DNA of 64,000 bases, taken from assembly GCA_039513195.1 (NCBI GenBank), contig JBCCRM010000002.1:124001-188000 (forward strand). The letters run 5' to 3'. The translations under genes were made by a program, and so were the position numbers. Every line of letters begins with the position of its first letter. Within the stretch, counting starts at the first letter, position 1. Origin of the DNA: Thermohalobaculum sp039513195 (GTDB lineage: Bacteria; Pseudomonadota; Alphaproteobacteria; Rhodobacterales; Rhodobacteraceae). This document shows, in pieces, positions 36,101 through 43,754 of the stretch. The notes under the pieces were generated by a model. That model ran no database searches. It had not been told where the DNA came from and saw only the letters and a program-made list of their open reading frames with translations.

Positions 36101-36487
36101 GCCGAGATCCTCGGACTGATGGGGGCACCGGATCGTGCGTTGACGGAGCTGGAAGAGGTCCGTGGCGAACTGGAGCGCCAGGGCATTTGCAACTGGGCGC
36201 CCGAGATCTGGCGCATGATTGCCGAGATGACCTTGCAGTCGGATGCGCAACGAACCGGCGAGGCCGAGCGGGCTTACCGAAACGCGGCAGCGATCGCCGC
36301 GTCCCAGGGCGTGGCGATGTTGGAACTCCGTGCCACTGCCTCGCAGTTGGAACGGGCGCCCGCCGGATCTCGGCCGGATCGGATAACGCGGCTTCGGGAT
36401 CTTCGGTCGTCGATTGCGGAACGGGCGAGCTGTTTCGATCTGACCGAGGCAGATCGTCTGTTGCGGAAAGCGGGCGATACCCCATGA
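33200..36487 (+). CDS. SAM domain-class III cyclase-AAA ATPase-solenoid regulator
   Basis: This 1095-residue multidomain signalling protein has four parts. Residues 1-60 form a SAM-like helical domain (WLAAAELDHLLAKFVAQQIE). Residues 70-235 are a class III nucleotide cyclase domain with metal-site LAFFDLIDSS and HLMGDGVLAYF and the NLAARLQ Asn/Arg pair. An AAA/ORC-type ATPase follows, with Walker A HGEPGIGKSRL near residue 292 and Walker B LVIEDAHWLD. The remaining 500 residues form a TPR-like helical solenoid. The usual adenine-selecting Lys before the MGDG loop appears to be His, so cyclase activity or base choice is uncertain. The ATG at 33200 has GAGGAA seven bases upstream. Its stop overlaps the ycaO start (ATGA), so it is coupled to the modification genes and is probably their sensor, chaperone or regulator. 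Confidence 0.9.
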   Translation: MLAKWLAAAELDHLLAKFVAQQIEYGDLADLTDAELRELGLTIGERKRFRRALATSVASVVSGERRPLTLAFFDLIDSSALCEKLDTEDMVELLRSYRELCCSAIDRYGGHVAHLMGDGVLAYFCYPVAHENDAERAVRAAVEITETVGQLQTPAERPLAVRSGIATGRVVVTELFSGRAADKHAVTGSTANLAARLQMLAPPNGVVLSEATGRRVGHIFDCEDLGPRTLQGFREPVTAFRVQSELPQPRSPDQLRQDTLTPFIDREYERDALYRYWQETEQGRGRTVSIHGEPGIGKSRLVSQVLRSFGTGCRVVRLHASAFDEHSPLRPFLGYLRSRLQLPVDANQAELAEALRQLLPAEDLAIEALAGFLSHDVAIVEGALTAASERRNLALQALSAHFVASAEDGPLSLVIEDAHWLDATSKDLLGRIIGRAPQSALLIIVTSRSGIARVLPEIDPALVTEIGLGPLSAQEVQAMVCSTFGDEPVPQEVVARIAMRTDGVPLFVEELLRPLLSSSLPANWGSLIAEEARPSAVPATLHEALTARFDRLKEAKEVAQVAAVLGRSINRHVLAQVMGQPVERLMPRLETLVSAGVLSHEPEAPADRYIFTHALVRDAAYDSLLRDQRHRLHVTVAETLLGSSPGFAAERPDIVARHLTEGGRPVEALPHWLGAGRAAAARSALHEAKHVLETGAGIAAQLPQTPEMVQTRLEFASLLGPVLFALCGPGSKESREVYETAVSLTEAMPASGPYFAVLWGWWRLSKDFRVKAERARSLLRLANRRREPEMVLQAHHCNWASTFHAGDFDGCRWHVEQGLKTYAQPDCENRPWLFGNHDAKVCGHGELAQVLWMQGEPAAALAEEARALDWSTRLAHAGTQAHAYDLTLLHRFYRRDVTETRKFAEKMIGLAEDLGMAENRARGHLFLGWSLALQGDAEAGLKVFQGGYDRQRAVGTKEDTPIYVCMFAEILGLMGAPDRALTELEEVRGELERQGICNWAPEIWRMIAEMTLQSDAQRTGEAERAYRNAAAIAASQGVAMLELRATASQLERAPAGSRPDRITRLRDLRSSIAERASCFDLTEADRLLRKAGDTP

Positions 36488-37734
36488 CACTCGCCGGGGT
36501 CCAAACGCACCGCCCAGGCGGGACGGCAAAGACCCACTGGCGTGGCACCCACCGCGTCGTCTGTCCGGAGGAGACACTGGCCCGGTTGCTTCCGCATCTT
36601 CCAGCGATGGGGATCACGCGGGTCGGCATGCTGACTGGGCTCGACCGGCTGGGGTTGCCCGTCGCGGTGGCGGTGCGGCCCAACGGCCGGGCGATCTCGG
36701 TTGCACAGGGGAAGGGCGTGACGCCCGCGGCTGCGAAGGTCTCGGCGATCATGGAGGCTGCGGAGACCTTCCATGCGGAGACCGTGACCGGCCCGCTGCA
36801 CTACGGCACTGCCGCCGAGGTGACCCACGCGGTCGACCCAGAGCGCCTGCCAGTCGCGGCAAACGGGCCGGGGCGAGACCGGGCAGTGGGCGACCCGCGG
36901 CTTTGGATCCCCGGCGAAGATCTGGCGACCGGCAGAGAACGGCTGGTGCCCTTCGAACTTGTCCACGCGCGCTATGCCCTGCCAGCGCCCGAACCGGTGT
37001 GCTTTCAGGCGACGACCAGCGGCCTCGCCGCTGGAAACGTCGCGGTCGAAGCGCAACTTCACGCGCTCTATGAAGCGATCGAACGCGACGCAATCGCTTG
37101 CTGGCGGAGCAAAGGGGGCCCGGCGAAGGCCGGCACGGCCCTGAACCTCTCGACGGTCGAGGACCCAGATCTCCACGGACTGATGGACGGGATTGCCCAG
37201 GCCGATGTCGATCTGGTCGCCTGGGATCTCACCTCCGACGCTGAGGTTCCCGTAATGATTGCCATGCTGATCCCCCGTGCGGGGGAGCGGGGCGGTGTGG
37301 AAGCGGAACTTGGCTCCGGCTGCCATCTGGACCCGAGCGTCGCACTGTCGCGCGCTATTACCGAGGCGGCGCAGACGCGGCTCACCCGCATCTCCGGCGC
37401 CAGGGACGACTTCGACCCGCAATCCTATTCTACCGAGGCGCGCCGGCGGCGGCGGGTGGAGGCGCAGTCCTGGCTGACCCTTGGCCGCCGCGGCCGCGTC
37501 GCTTGGACCCGGGCGATCACCCAGCGTTGGCAGCCGAGTGCGGATTTGGAAGCCGATCTCGGTGCGGTGCTCGATGCCCTTGCCAGTATCGGCTGCGGTG
37601 AGGCGGTTTGGATTGATCTGACCCGACCAGAGATCGGGATCCCGGTTGGCCGGGTCGTCGTGCCGGGACTGGAGGGACCCTGGCTGCCAGGGCTTTACTC
37701 GCCGGGCGCGCGGGCAAAGGCGGCGCACCCATGA
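36484..37734 (+). CDS. ycaO: YcaO-family ATP-dependent peptide-modifying enzyme
   Basis: The 416-residue protein has the YcaO fold. The ATP/Mg acidic run EAQLHALYEAIERDAIACW holds Glu at about 189, 197 and 200, the second landmark is ELGSGCHLDPSVALSRAITEAAQTRL, and the C-terminal IGIPVGRVVVPGLEG resembles the family's proline-rich end. YcaO enzymes activate peptide amide oxygens with ATP to make azolines, amidines or, with TfuA, thioamides. There is no fused leader-binding (E1-like) domain, so recognition may depend on TfuA or on the partner's own N-terminal domain. It overlaps the cyclase/AAA gene and tfuA by ATGA junctions at both ends, implying coordinated synthesis. Function is inferred from family; the substrate is most likely the repeat protein three genes downstream. 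Confidence 0.92.
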   Translation: MTLAGVQTHRPGGTAKTHWRGTHRVVCPEETLARLLPHLPAMGITRVGMLTGLDRLGLPVAVAVRPNGRAISVAQGKGVTPAAAKVSAIMEAAETFHAETVTGPLHYGTAAEVTHAVDPERLPVAANGPGRDRAVGDPRLWIPGEDLATGRERLVPFELVHARYALPAPEPVCFQATTSGLAAGNVAVEAQLHALYEAIERDAIACWRSKGGPAKAGTALNLSTVEDPDLHGLMDGIAQADVDLVAWDLTSDAEVPVMIAMLIPRAGERGGVEAELGSGCHLDPSVALSRAITEAAQTRLTRISGARDDFDPQSYSTEARRRRRVEAQSWLTLGRRGRVAWTRAITQRWQPSADLEADLGAVLDALASIGCGEAVWIDLTRPEIGIPVGRVVVPGLEGPWLPGLYSPGARAKAAHP

Positions 37735-38846
37735 AGGCGGTGGTGTTCTGCGGGCCAACCATCGGCTCTGATGCCGTCTGCGCGTATCTCCACAACGCCG
37801 ACTGTCGGCCCCCTGCAGCGATGGGCGATCTCTACGCCGCAAGCCGCGACCGGCCGTCGGTTATCGCGCTGATTGATGGTGTGTTCGTTGATCGACCCTC
37901 GGTTTGGCACAGGGAAATCCTCGCAGTCCTGGAGGCCGGCATCCCCGTCTGCGGTGCGGCGAGCATGGGCGCCCTGCGCGCGGTCGAATGCAAGCCCTTT
38001 GGGATGGTTGGCGTCGGAAAGATCGTCGAAGCCTACGGGAGCGGTCGCTACCCGCCATTCGATGACGTCTTCGAGGATGACGACGAGGTCGCCGTGCTCC
38101 ACGGCCCGGCTGAGCTCGGCAGCCAGCCGCTCTCCGACGCTATGGTCGATCTGCGGGAAAGCCTCGCACGGGCGGCAGCGGCTGGTGTGATCGACCCAAC
38201 GACCCGCGACACGCTGGCTGCGGAGGTGAAGGCTCTGCCCTTCGGCGAACGCAGCTTCGCAGGGGTCGTAGACCGCGCGACCCATGGTCTGACCGGCCCG
38301 GCGAAAGAGGCGATGGCAGCTAAGCTGACCGAGCACCGGGCCTCGCAAAAGCGGGAGGACGCGGTTGCGCTCTTGCAGGCTCTCGCCGCCGCGGTGCCGA
38401 GCCCACCCAACATCGACTGGCGCCAGGAACGCACCCCGGAATGGGAGCGGTTTGTGACAAGCACCAGCAGTCGACCAGTATCCGACGAGGAGCACAAAGT
38501 TCTGCAAGCCCTGGGCCGCAACCCTACGCTCGAGCGCCAGATAGCGCATCGGGCCGTGGCACGATTTATTGCCTGCGCGTCCGGGGCCCCGGACGCCGAC
38601 CCGGCAAGCGCGCTGAAAACCTTTCGCGAAGACCGCAGCCTTTATGGCCGCGCACAGCTCGACCGATGGGTCGCAGACAACGGGCTGGACCAGCGCACCT
38701 TTGCGCAGCTATTGCAGGACGAGGCGCTGCTGGAAGCGGCGCGTCATGGTGAACCCCCAGAACGCCTAGCCCCGATGATCCTCGACGAATTGCGGGTTTC
38801 TGGAGAGTATCCGAAGCTTCGCGCGCTGGCTCGGGGCGAGCCATGA
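37731..38846 (+). CDS. tfuA: TfuA-family partner protein
   Basis: This 371-residue protein begins VVFCGPTIG, has IALIDGVFVDRPSVWHREIL and the TfuA core GIPVCGAASMGALRAVEC at about 70-87, followed by GVGKIVEAYGSGRYPPFDDVF. TfuA partners YcaO enzymes, and YcaO-TfuA pairs are associated with thioamide formation in peptides and with the thioglycine of methyl-coenzyme M reductase; trifolitoxin genes also include one. The C-terminal 200 residues are helical and poorly conserved to my eye. Both ends overlap neighbours by ATGA, so it is translationally coupled to ycaO and the zinc protease. The family assignment is firm, its exact activity here is inferred. Confidence 0.93.
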   Translation: MKAVVFCGPTIGSDAVCAYLHNADCRPPAAMGDLYAASRDRPSVIALIDGVFVDRPSVWHREILAVLEAGIPVCGAASMGALRAVECKPFGMVGVGKIVEAYGSGRYPPFDDVFEDDDEVAVLHGPAELGSQPLSDAMVDLRESLARAAAAGVIDPTTRDTLAAEVKALPFGERSFAGVVDRATHGLTGPAKEAMAAKLTEHRASQKREDAVALLQALAAAVPSPPNIDWRQERTPEWERFVTSTSSRPVSDEEHKVLQALGRNPTLERQIAHRAVARFIACASGAPDADPASALKTFREDRSLYGRAQLDRWVADNGLDQRTFAQLLQDEALLEAARHGEPPERLAPMILDELRVSGEYPKLRALARGEP

Positions 38847-40216
38847 CCGGAACGCTGGTGCGGCTGTTTCCGCAATCGGTCGGGTATGAGGAACCCGTGA
38901 CGGTCGAGCTTTCCCCGCCAGCCGGCAGTGTCGGCCCCGGACCGACCGACGCCCGCATGCGCACCGTGCTTCCGGTTGACAAGCGCGAACCCTATGAACC
39001 GCCTGCCTATATGCCCCCCTATCGCGGTGCTGTCCTGCCGCCCGCCATGCCCGATGCAGCGGGGAATTTTGACTGGATCGGGGTCGATGCCCCGCAATTC
39101 CTGAGCCAGCATCTCTACGGCGGCATCCGGCGAACCCTCGATTGTTGGGAGCGGTATCTCGGTCGACCGGTGGCGTGGTGGCACGCCGCGGAATACCCGG
39201 TGCTGGAGCTCATACCGACGCTGGACTGGAACAACGCCCATTCCGGCCCAGGCTTCATCGAGACCGGCTATCGGCAGACCGCTTCAGGTCGGGAGCGATT
39301 GTTCGGGCTGAATTTCGACGTGATCGCCCATGAGACCGGCCATGCGATCCTGTTCGCGGAGGTGGGGGTGCCGAGCCTCGACCGCCTCACTGCGGGATAT
39401 CTGGCGTTCCAGGAGTCCTTCTCAGACCTCATCGCACTCATCTCGGCCCTGCACTTCCCTTCCGTTGTCGACCGCCTCTTCGCGCAGACCCGCGGCAATC
39501 TCTATGTGCTCAATCTGGTCGCCCGCATTGGCGAGCTGTCGGAGGTCGAGCAGATCCGCATTGCCGACAACGAGGCCCACATTCAGGACGTGATCGCTAT
39601 GGAACTCGACGCCCGGGGCGACTGGATCGACCCATCGGGCCTCGAACGGACCGCCCACCATGTGGCGCAGCCCCTGACCGGCGCGGTCTTCGATGTGCTG
39701 GTCGATGTGTTTCAGGACAATCTGGTGGCGGCCGGGATCCTGCCGCCGCTTTACGACGCCCGCGGCTGGGACGAGGCGGAGGTGGCGGCGGGGATTGCGC
39801 GGCTAGAGGCATTGTCCGGCGATCTGCTGGAAACCCATGGCGCTGCTTTTCGGCAAGCTCTGGCCCAGGCGAGGGATGTTGTCGGCGCGACCATGGCCCA
39901 GACGATGATGACGCTGGATGCCGAGGACCTGACCTTCAACGAGGTTGCGGCCGCGATGACCCGGGCCGCAAAGGACCTGGGGTTGCGCCGCGTCGAACAG
40001 GCGTTTCTAGAGAATTTCCTTTTGCGCGGCATCGATCCGCGCCCGGTGCTGCGCCGAGAGACCCAAGCGGCGCGGGTCTGGCGGCGCCTCAGCTATGCCG
40101 AACGTCGCGCTCGGATCGCCGCGCTTTCGCGCCTGGAGCCTTGCAGAAATCACTCGTCCGCCGCCTTTATCGCCGCGCGAAAGATGATGCCGCATAGGCA
40201 CCGTACATTGGACTAG
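38843..40216 (+). CDS. thermolysin-like (gluzincin) zinc metalloprotease
   Basis: The 457-residue protein carries DVIAHETGHAILF with zinc ligands His163 and His167 and catalytic Glu164, followed by LAFQESFSD with third ligand Glu191 and Asp195. The Glu-x3-Asp arrangement 24-28 residues after the motif is that of thermolysin-like M4 proteases. No signal peptide or propeptide is evident, so action inside the cell or on a coexpressed partner is likely. The last 60 residues are basic. The start overlaps the tfuA stop (ATGA), and the repeat protein follows after 60 bases. Trimming or release of the modified repeat protein is the obvious candidate role, but this rests on position. Similar proteases outside peptide clusters exist, so a housekeeping role is not excluded. 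Confidence 0.88.
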   Translation: MTGTLVRLFPQSVGYEEPVTVELSPPAGSVGPGPTDARMRTVLPVDKREPYEPPAYMPPYRGAVLPPAMPDAAGNFDWIGVDAPQFLSQHLYGGIRRTLDCWERYLGRPVAWWHAAEYPVLELIPTLDWNNAHSGPGFIETGYRQTASGRERLFGLNFDVIAHETGHAILFAEVGVPSLDRLTAGYLAFQESFSDLIALISALHFPSVVDRLFAQTRGNLYVLNLVARIGELSEVEQIRIADNEAHIQDVIAMELDARGDWIDPSGLERTAHHVAQPLTGAVFDVLVDVFQDNLVAAGILPPLYDARGWDEAEVAAGIARLEALSGDLLETHGAAFRQALAQARDVVGATMAQTMMTLDAEDLTFNEVAAAMTRAAKDLGLRRVEQAFLENFLLRGIDPRPVLRRETQAARVWRRLSYAERRARIAALSRLEPCRNHSSAAFIAARKMMPHRHRTLD

Positions 40217-40276
40217 GCGCGGCAGCGGAGTACACACGGATCACAATTACTGTTTCATTATGGGAGGGGGTGCCCG

Positions 40277-40906
40277 ATGGTAGACGAAACATCATCCGAT
40301 GGAGGCGCAGGAGCGCCGAACCAGTTTAGCGAAACCCTATTGTCGCACGCGCAGATCAGATTGTTCGGACGCCCATTTGATGCCTTGACCATCAACCCGA
40401 CCTTCGCGGCCGCGGCGGCGAACCAGGCGGGGAACCGCAACCAATTGGCCAACGTCCTCGCCAGTGTTGGCGACGGGACGAAAACCAACCCGCCCGGCCT
40501 CGCCCGGATCTATGGCTTCAGTTACGAGGGGCACTATTACAAGCTCCACACGCCATCGGTCTTCCTTGTCTTTGGTCCCGGTACGCCAATCGACGCCGGC
40601 ATCGGTGGCGTGCCGCTCGCCGAGCTCGGTGTCGAATACAAGGACGAAACCTTTGCACAAGGCGTCTTCATGTGGAGCTTCGACCGGCTCGACTACGTGC
40701 TGAGGATCGATATCTGCTCCGGTTGGGCAGAGGATGTCCTGCTGAACAGCGAGGTGACCAGCCCGACCGACACGCTGACCGCACGCTCCGACATGGTGGG
40801 TCGGTCCGATATGGTCGGCCGCTCCGACATGGTGGGCCGGTCGGATATGGTCGGTCGCTCCGACATGGTGGGGCGGTCCGATATGGTGGCTCGCCGGCGT
40901 CGCTGA
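40277..40906 (+). CDS. repeat-tailed candidate precursor or substrate protein of the YcaO-TfuA system
   Basis: I recognise no known family. The 209-residue protein has an N-terminal region of about 165 residues with globular character (GLARIYGFSYEGHYYKLHTP, VFLVFGPGTPIDAGIGG, VFMWSFDRLDYVLRIDICSG). Residues 170-205 are six perfect tandem hexapeptides, RSDMVG five times and RSDMVA once, then RRRR and stop. There is no signal peptide, and the only Cys is at about 148 in DICSG. The start ATG has a strong GGGAGGGGG site. It is the last gene after the cyclase/AAA-ycaO-tfuA-protease run. A long leader followed by a short repeated core is characteristic of multicore ribosomal peptides, and YcaO-TfuA supplies a modifying pair. 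Alternatively the tail is a binding or multimerisation tag. Translation as a real gene is strongly supported by synonymous variation among repeats. Confidence 0.85.
   Translation: MVDETSSDGGAGAPNQFSETLLSHAQIRLFGRPFDALTINPTFAAAAANQAGNRNQLANVLASVGDGTKTNPPGLARIYGFSYEGHYYKLHTPSVFLVFGPGTPIDAGIGGVPLAELGVEYKDETFAQGVFMWSFDRLDYVLRIDICSGWAEDVLLNSEVTSPTDTLTARSDMVGRSDMVGRSDMVGRSDMVGRSDMVGRSDMVARRRR
40784..40891 (+). repeat. tandem array of six 18-base units encoding RSDMVG
   Basis: Six in-frame 18-base units occupy residues 170-205 of the repeat protein. Units 1, 3 and 5 use CGC TCC GAC ATG GTG, whereas units 2, 4 and 6 use CGG, GAT and mostly GTC, so the array is really three copies of a 36-base pair of units. 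Only synonymous sites differ, apart from Gly to Ala at the very end. This pattern suggests growth by 36-base duplication with selection to keep the peptide identical. There are no spacers, so it is not a CRISPR. Confidence 0.95.
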
Positions 40907-40924
40907 CCCGGTGCTGAGAGGCCT

Positions 40925-40942
40925 CCCGCCGAATGTGGCGGG
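40925..40942. terminator. possible terminator hairpin between convergent genes
   Basis: CCCGCC and GGCGGG form a six-pair GC stem around a six-base loop in the 52-base gap between the repeat-protein stop and the MlrC-M20 stop. No T run follows in either direction, so it could only be a weak or factor-assisted terminator. Confidence 0.35.
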
Positions 40943-40958
40943 CCGCCAGATCACTCGA

Positions 40959-43754
40959 TCAGCCAGCCACGTCCTCCAACCCGCACCATTCAGCGACGAA
41001 GAGGGCGATGGTCTGCGTCACCTCCTTGATCGAGGCGAGGCTGACCCGTTCGTCGAAGCCGTGGATGTTCTCGCTGCGCGGGCCGTAGACGAGGCAGGGG
41101 CAGTCGCCGTAGAGGACGAAAACGCGGGAGTCGAGATAGGCGGTCGACATCTCGCTGCGGAGCGCCTCGCCCCGAACCGCTTGGTGGGCGCCTGCCAAAA
41201 CCGCCTCGGCGGCGCTGCCCTCCGCAAGTTCGTAGCCACGCACGAAGAACCCGTTCCAAGTGATCTCGGCCGGATTGTTCGACAGGAACGGGTGGTCATG
41301 GCAGGCGGTCGCCACAGCGGCCTCGATCTCGCGGGCGACATCGGCGGGGTCCTGCCCTGGATAGAGCGCGAGACGAAGATCCATCTCGCACCAAGCTGGG
41401 ACCGAAGAGGCCCAGTCCCCCCCAGAGATTTTGCCGACATTGAGATTTAGCGGGTGCTCATGGCCCGCAAACCGCGGATGCTTGACGTCAGCCGCGTTCA
41501 TCCGCGCCTCCAGACGGCGCAGCTCCGCCAGCACCGCATAGGCGGCCTCGATGGCGTTGGCGCCGCTCCCGGCCTCCCGCACATGGACTGGGTGACCGCG
41601 GACGGTGATCTTGAACCAGATCACGCCGACATTGCCGCGGGTCAGCGTGCCGTCCGTCGGCTCTGGGATCAGAGCGGCGTCGGCGGTATAGCCGCGCAGT
41701 AGACAGGAAAGCGCGCCGTTGCCGGTGGATTCCTCCTCCGCCACCGATTGCAGGTACACCGTTGCGGCCGGTTGCTTGCCGATACGGCGCAGCGCGTCGA
41801 GCGCGAAGATGTTCGCAACGACCCCCGCCTTCATGTCGCCCGCGCCCCGGCCATAGAGCCAGTCGCCATTCGCGTGCGGCTGAAACGGCGGTGCCGACCA
41901 CATGTCGAGCGGGCCCGCAGGCACCACATCAACATGGCCGTTCAGCACCAGAGACCGGCCGAGGGTCGCCCGCGGTGTGTGTGTCGCAACGACATTGACC
42001 GTGTTGGAATAGTCGATTGCGACGGGCGAGAAGCCTGGATGATGCCGGATCTCCTCCGGATCCACGACCCAGCGGTCAACCCCATAACCACGCCCGCGCA
42101 GCGCCGAGTGCAGGAAATCCTGCGCCGTCTGGACATGCCCGCGCAGGGAGGGATGGCGCACAAGGTCGCAGGTAAAGGCGATCTGCTCCTCGAAACCGGC
42201 GTCGACCGCGGCGAGGATCTGATCGCGCAGATCGGGGTCGCTGCCCGCAGCGCCGTTGCCCGCACCAAAGACCGGCCCCAGCGGGCCGAGGCGCACGCCG
42301 GGGCGGAGCCGCCGATAGGGGATCGTGTCCAGTGCGCAGGGGTTTGCTCCGGGAGCGGAGGCGAAGATCACCCGCTCGGCGATCGGTTCGTAGTCGGCGA
42401 GGAAATGGACCGCGCTTTTGACGCAGACAATCCGCTGTTCCGAGGGTTCGATCCCCACCGCTCGGAACATTGCCTGATCGGCGTTCTGGCAACGGGTCGA
42501 GGAGATGACGACGCGGATGCGCCCGCCCTCCAGCGCCAGGCAGGCCATGGGTCCGAGCTGGGCGCGCGCGCCGCCATACATCGGGCCGGTGCAGGTGAAA
42601 TTGCCATCGGAGAGCGCCTCGACCCGCGCGAGGATTGGAATGGCTGGCCCACCGCTCGCCGGGTCCTTGCCGCCCAGGGCTATCTCAATCGCCGCACCTT
42701 CGCCAGCAGCATGGGCGGCGGCCGCGGCCTCTGGCGACCAGAACAGGGCGAGACATGCGCCCTCCGCACCCTCCGCGATGAGCGCAGCGAGAAGCCCGGT
42801 CGAATCCCCCACGGCACCGGCGCCGGGATTGTCCTGCGGATCGGCGATCACCACAGGCTTCGGGCCCGGATTGGCCATCGCCTGGCGCACCGCCTCTGCC
42901 GCGGGGACGAGCGGGTTGGAGAACTGCGCCTCCGCCGCCACGACCGCATCGCGCATCGCATCCGCCGCCGCATCGACTGCCGCCTGATCGGAGCCGTAAG
43001 CGAGGATCGACGGCCCGCAATGGTGGATATCGGCAGGCGGAAACCCGAAGGCGAAGTCGATCGAGGCCACGCCGTTGCGCTCCAGTCCCGGCAAGAGGTC
43101 GTAGAGCTTCCGTCCGGGCTCCCGCATCGTGGACTGGTCGGTAATCGGCGGGATGAACTCGATGGGCCGAAAAGCCTTCGCATAGGGTGCCCCGCGGGCC
43201 AGCAGATCCTGCATCAACCCGGCGGCGCGGATCCCCGTCTCGACCATGTCGATATGCGGATAGGTCCGGTAGATCGCGACGGCGGAGGCGAGATCGGCGA
43301 AGCTCTGTGTCAGGTTCCCATGCAGATCGAGACTGACCACCACCGGCAGGTCTGGCCCCACGAAGTCCCGCAGCTTAGCCAGGAGCGCGCCCTCCCCGTC
43401 CTCGTGGCTCTCGGTCACCATAGCGCCGTGGAGGTCGAGATAGACGCCATTGAGCGGCCAATTGGCGGCGATGCCGGCGCAGATCTCGTCCGCGATCCGG
43501 TCGAACGCGTCGTCGGTGACGTAGCCCCCCGGCTCGGCGGAGGTCCAAAGGACGGGGAACAGGTCGAAATCCTCTGCCGCCTGAATAAAGCCGCTGATCG
43601 GCACCCGCACGCCGGTGAAGACCGGGTAAATTTCGTCGCCGCGGGTCAGCGCCGGCCAGGCACCGCCACGCATGAATTCCTCGTAGGGCGTCGGGATGGG
43701 TGCGAAAGTATTGGTCTCGTGCTGGAAACCGGCAATGGCGATGCGGGGTCTCAT
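40959..43754 (-). CDS. MlrC-like metallopeptidase fused to M20 deacylase
   Basis: The 931-residue protein joins two enzymes usually encoded separately. Residues 1-500 are MlrC/M81-like (GFQHETNTFAP near residue 8, NGVYLDLHGAMVTESHEDGEG, SLDLHGNLTQSFADL, FASAPGANPCALD); MlrC cleaves linearised microcystin and relatives act on peptides. After a short linker (GAGNGAAGSDPDL) comes an ArgE/DapE-type M20 hydrolase with metal ligands in LNGHVDVVPAGP, GAGDMKAG, the EEESTGNG acid pair and SENIHGFDE. The frame is continuous across the join. The ATG at 43754 overlaps the amidohydrolase stop (ATGA), so the two genes are coupled. Degradation of peptides or N-acyl amino acids in the cytoplasm is the likely role, fed by the divergent peptide importer. 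A longer upstream reading is only the neighbouring gene. Confidence 0.9.
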   Translation of the reverse strand: MRPRIAIAGFQHETNTFAPIPTPYEEFMRGGAWPALTRGDEIYPVFTGVRVPISGFIQAAEDFDLFPVLWTSAEPGGYVTDDAFDRIADEICAGIAANWPLNGVYLDLHGAMVTESHEDGEGALLAKLRDFVGPDLPVVVSLDLHGNLTQSFADLASAVAIYRTYPHIDMVETGIRAAGLMQDLLARGAPYAKAFRPIEFIPPITDQSTMREPGRKLYDLLPGLERNGVASIDFAFGFPPADIHHCGPSILAYGSDQAAVDAAADAMRDAVVAAEAQFSNPLVPAAEAVRQAMANPGPKPVVIADPQDNPGAGAVGDSTGLLAALIAEGAEGACLALFWSPEAAAAAHAAGEGAAIEIALGGKDPASGGPAIPILARVEALSDGNFTCTGPMYGGARAQLGPMACLALEGGRIRVVISSTRCQNADQAMFRAVGIEPSEQRIVCVKSAVHFLADYEPIAERVIFASAPGANPCALDTIPYRRLRPGVRLGPLGPVFGAGNGAAGSDPDLRDQILAAVDAGFEEQIAFTCDLVRHPSLRGHVQTAQDFLHSALRGRGYGVDRWVVDPEEIRHHPGFSPVAIDYSNTVNVVATHTPRATLGRSLVLNGHVDVVPAGPLDMWSAPPFQPHANGDWLYGRGAGDMKAGVVANIFALDALRRIGKQPAATVYLQSVAEEESTGNGALSCLLRGYTADAALIPEPTDGTLTRGNVGVIWFKITVRGHPVHVREAGSGANAIEAAYAVLAELRRLEARMNAADVKHPRFAGHEHPLNLNVGKISGGDWASSVPAWCEMDLRLALYPGQDPADVAREIEAAVATACHDHPFLSNNPAEITWNGFFVRGYELAEGSAAEAVLAGAHQAVRGEALRSEMSTAYLDSRVFVLYGDCPCLVYGPRSENIHGFDERVSLASIKEVTQTIALFVAEWCGLEDVAG

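Noticed and set aside
40784..40891. Short direct repeats that might be a CRISPR
   Set aside because: The 18-base units are contiguous without spacers and encode a peptide repeat in frame.
42200..42330. Sequencing error joining MlrC and M20
   Set aside because: The frame reads through with normal composition and a plausible linker; kept as a real fusion, though raw reads should be checked.
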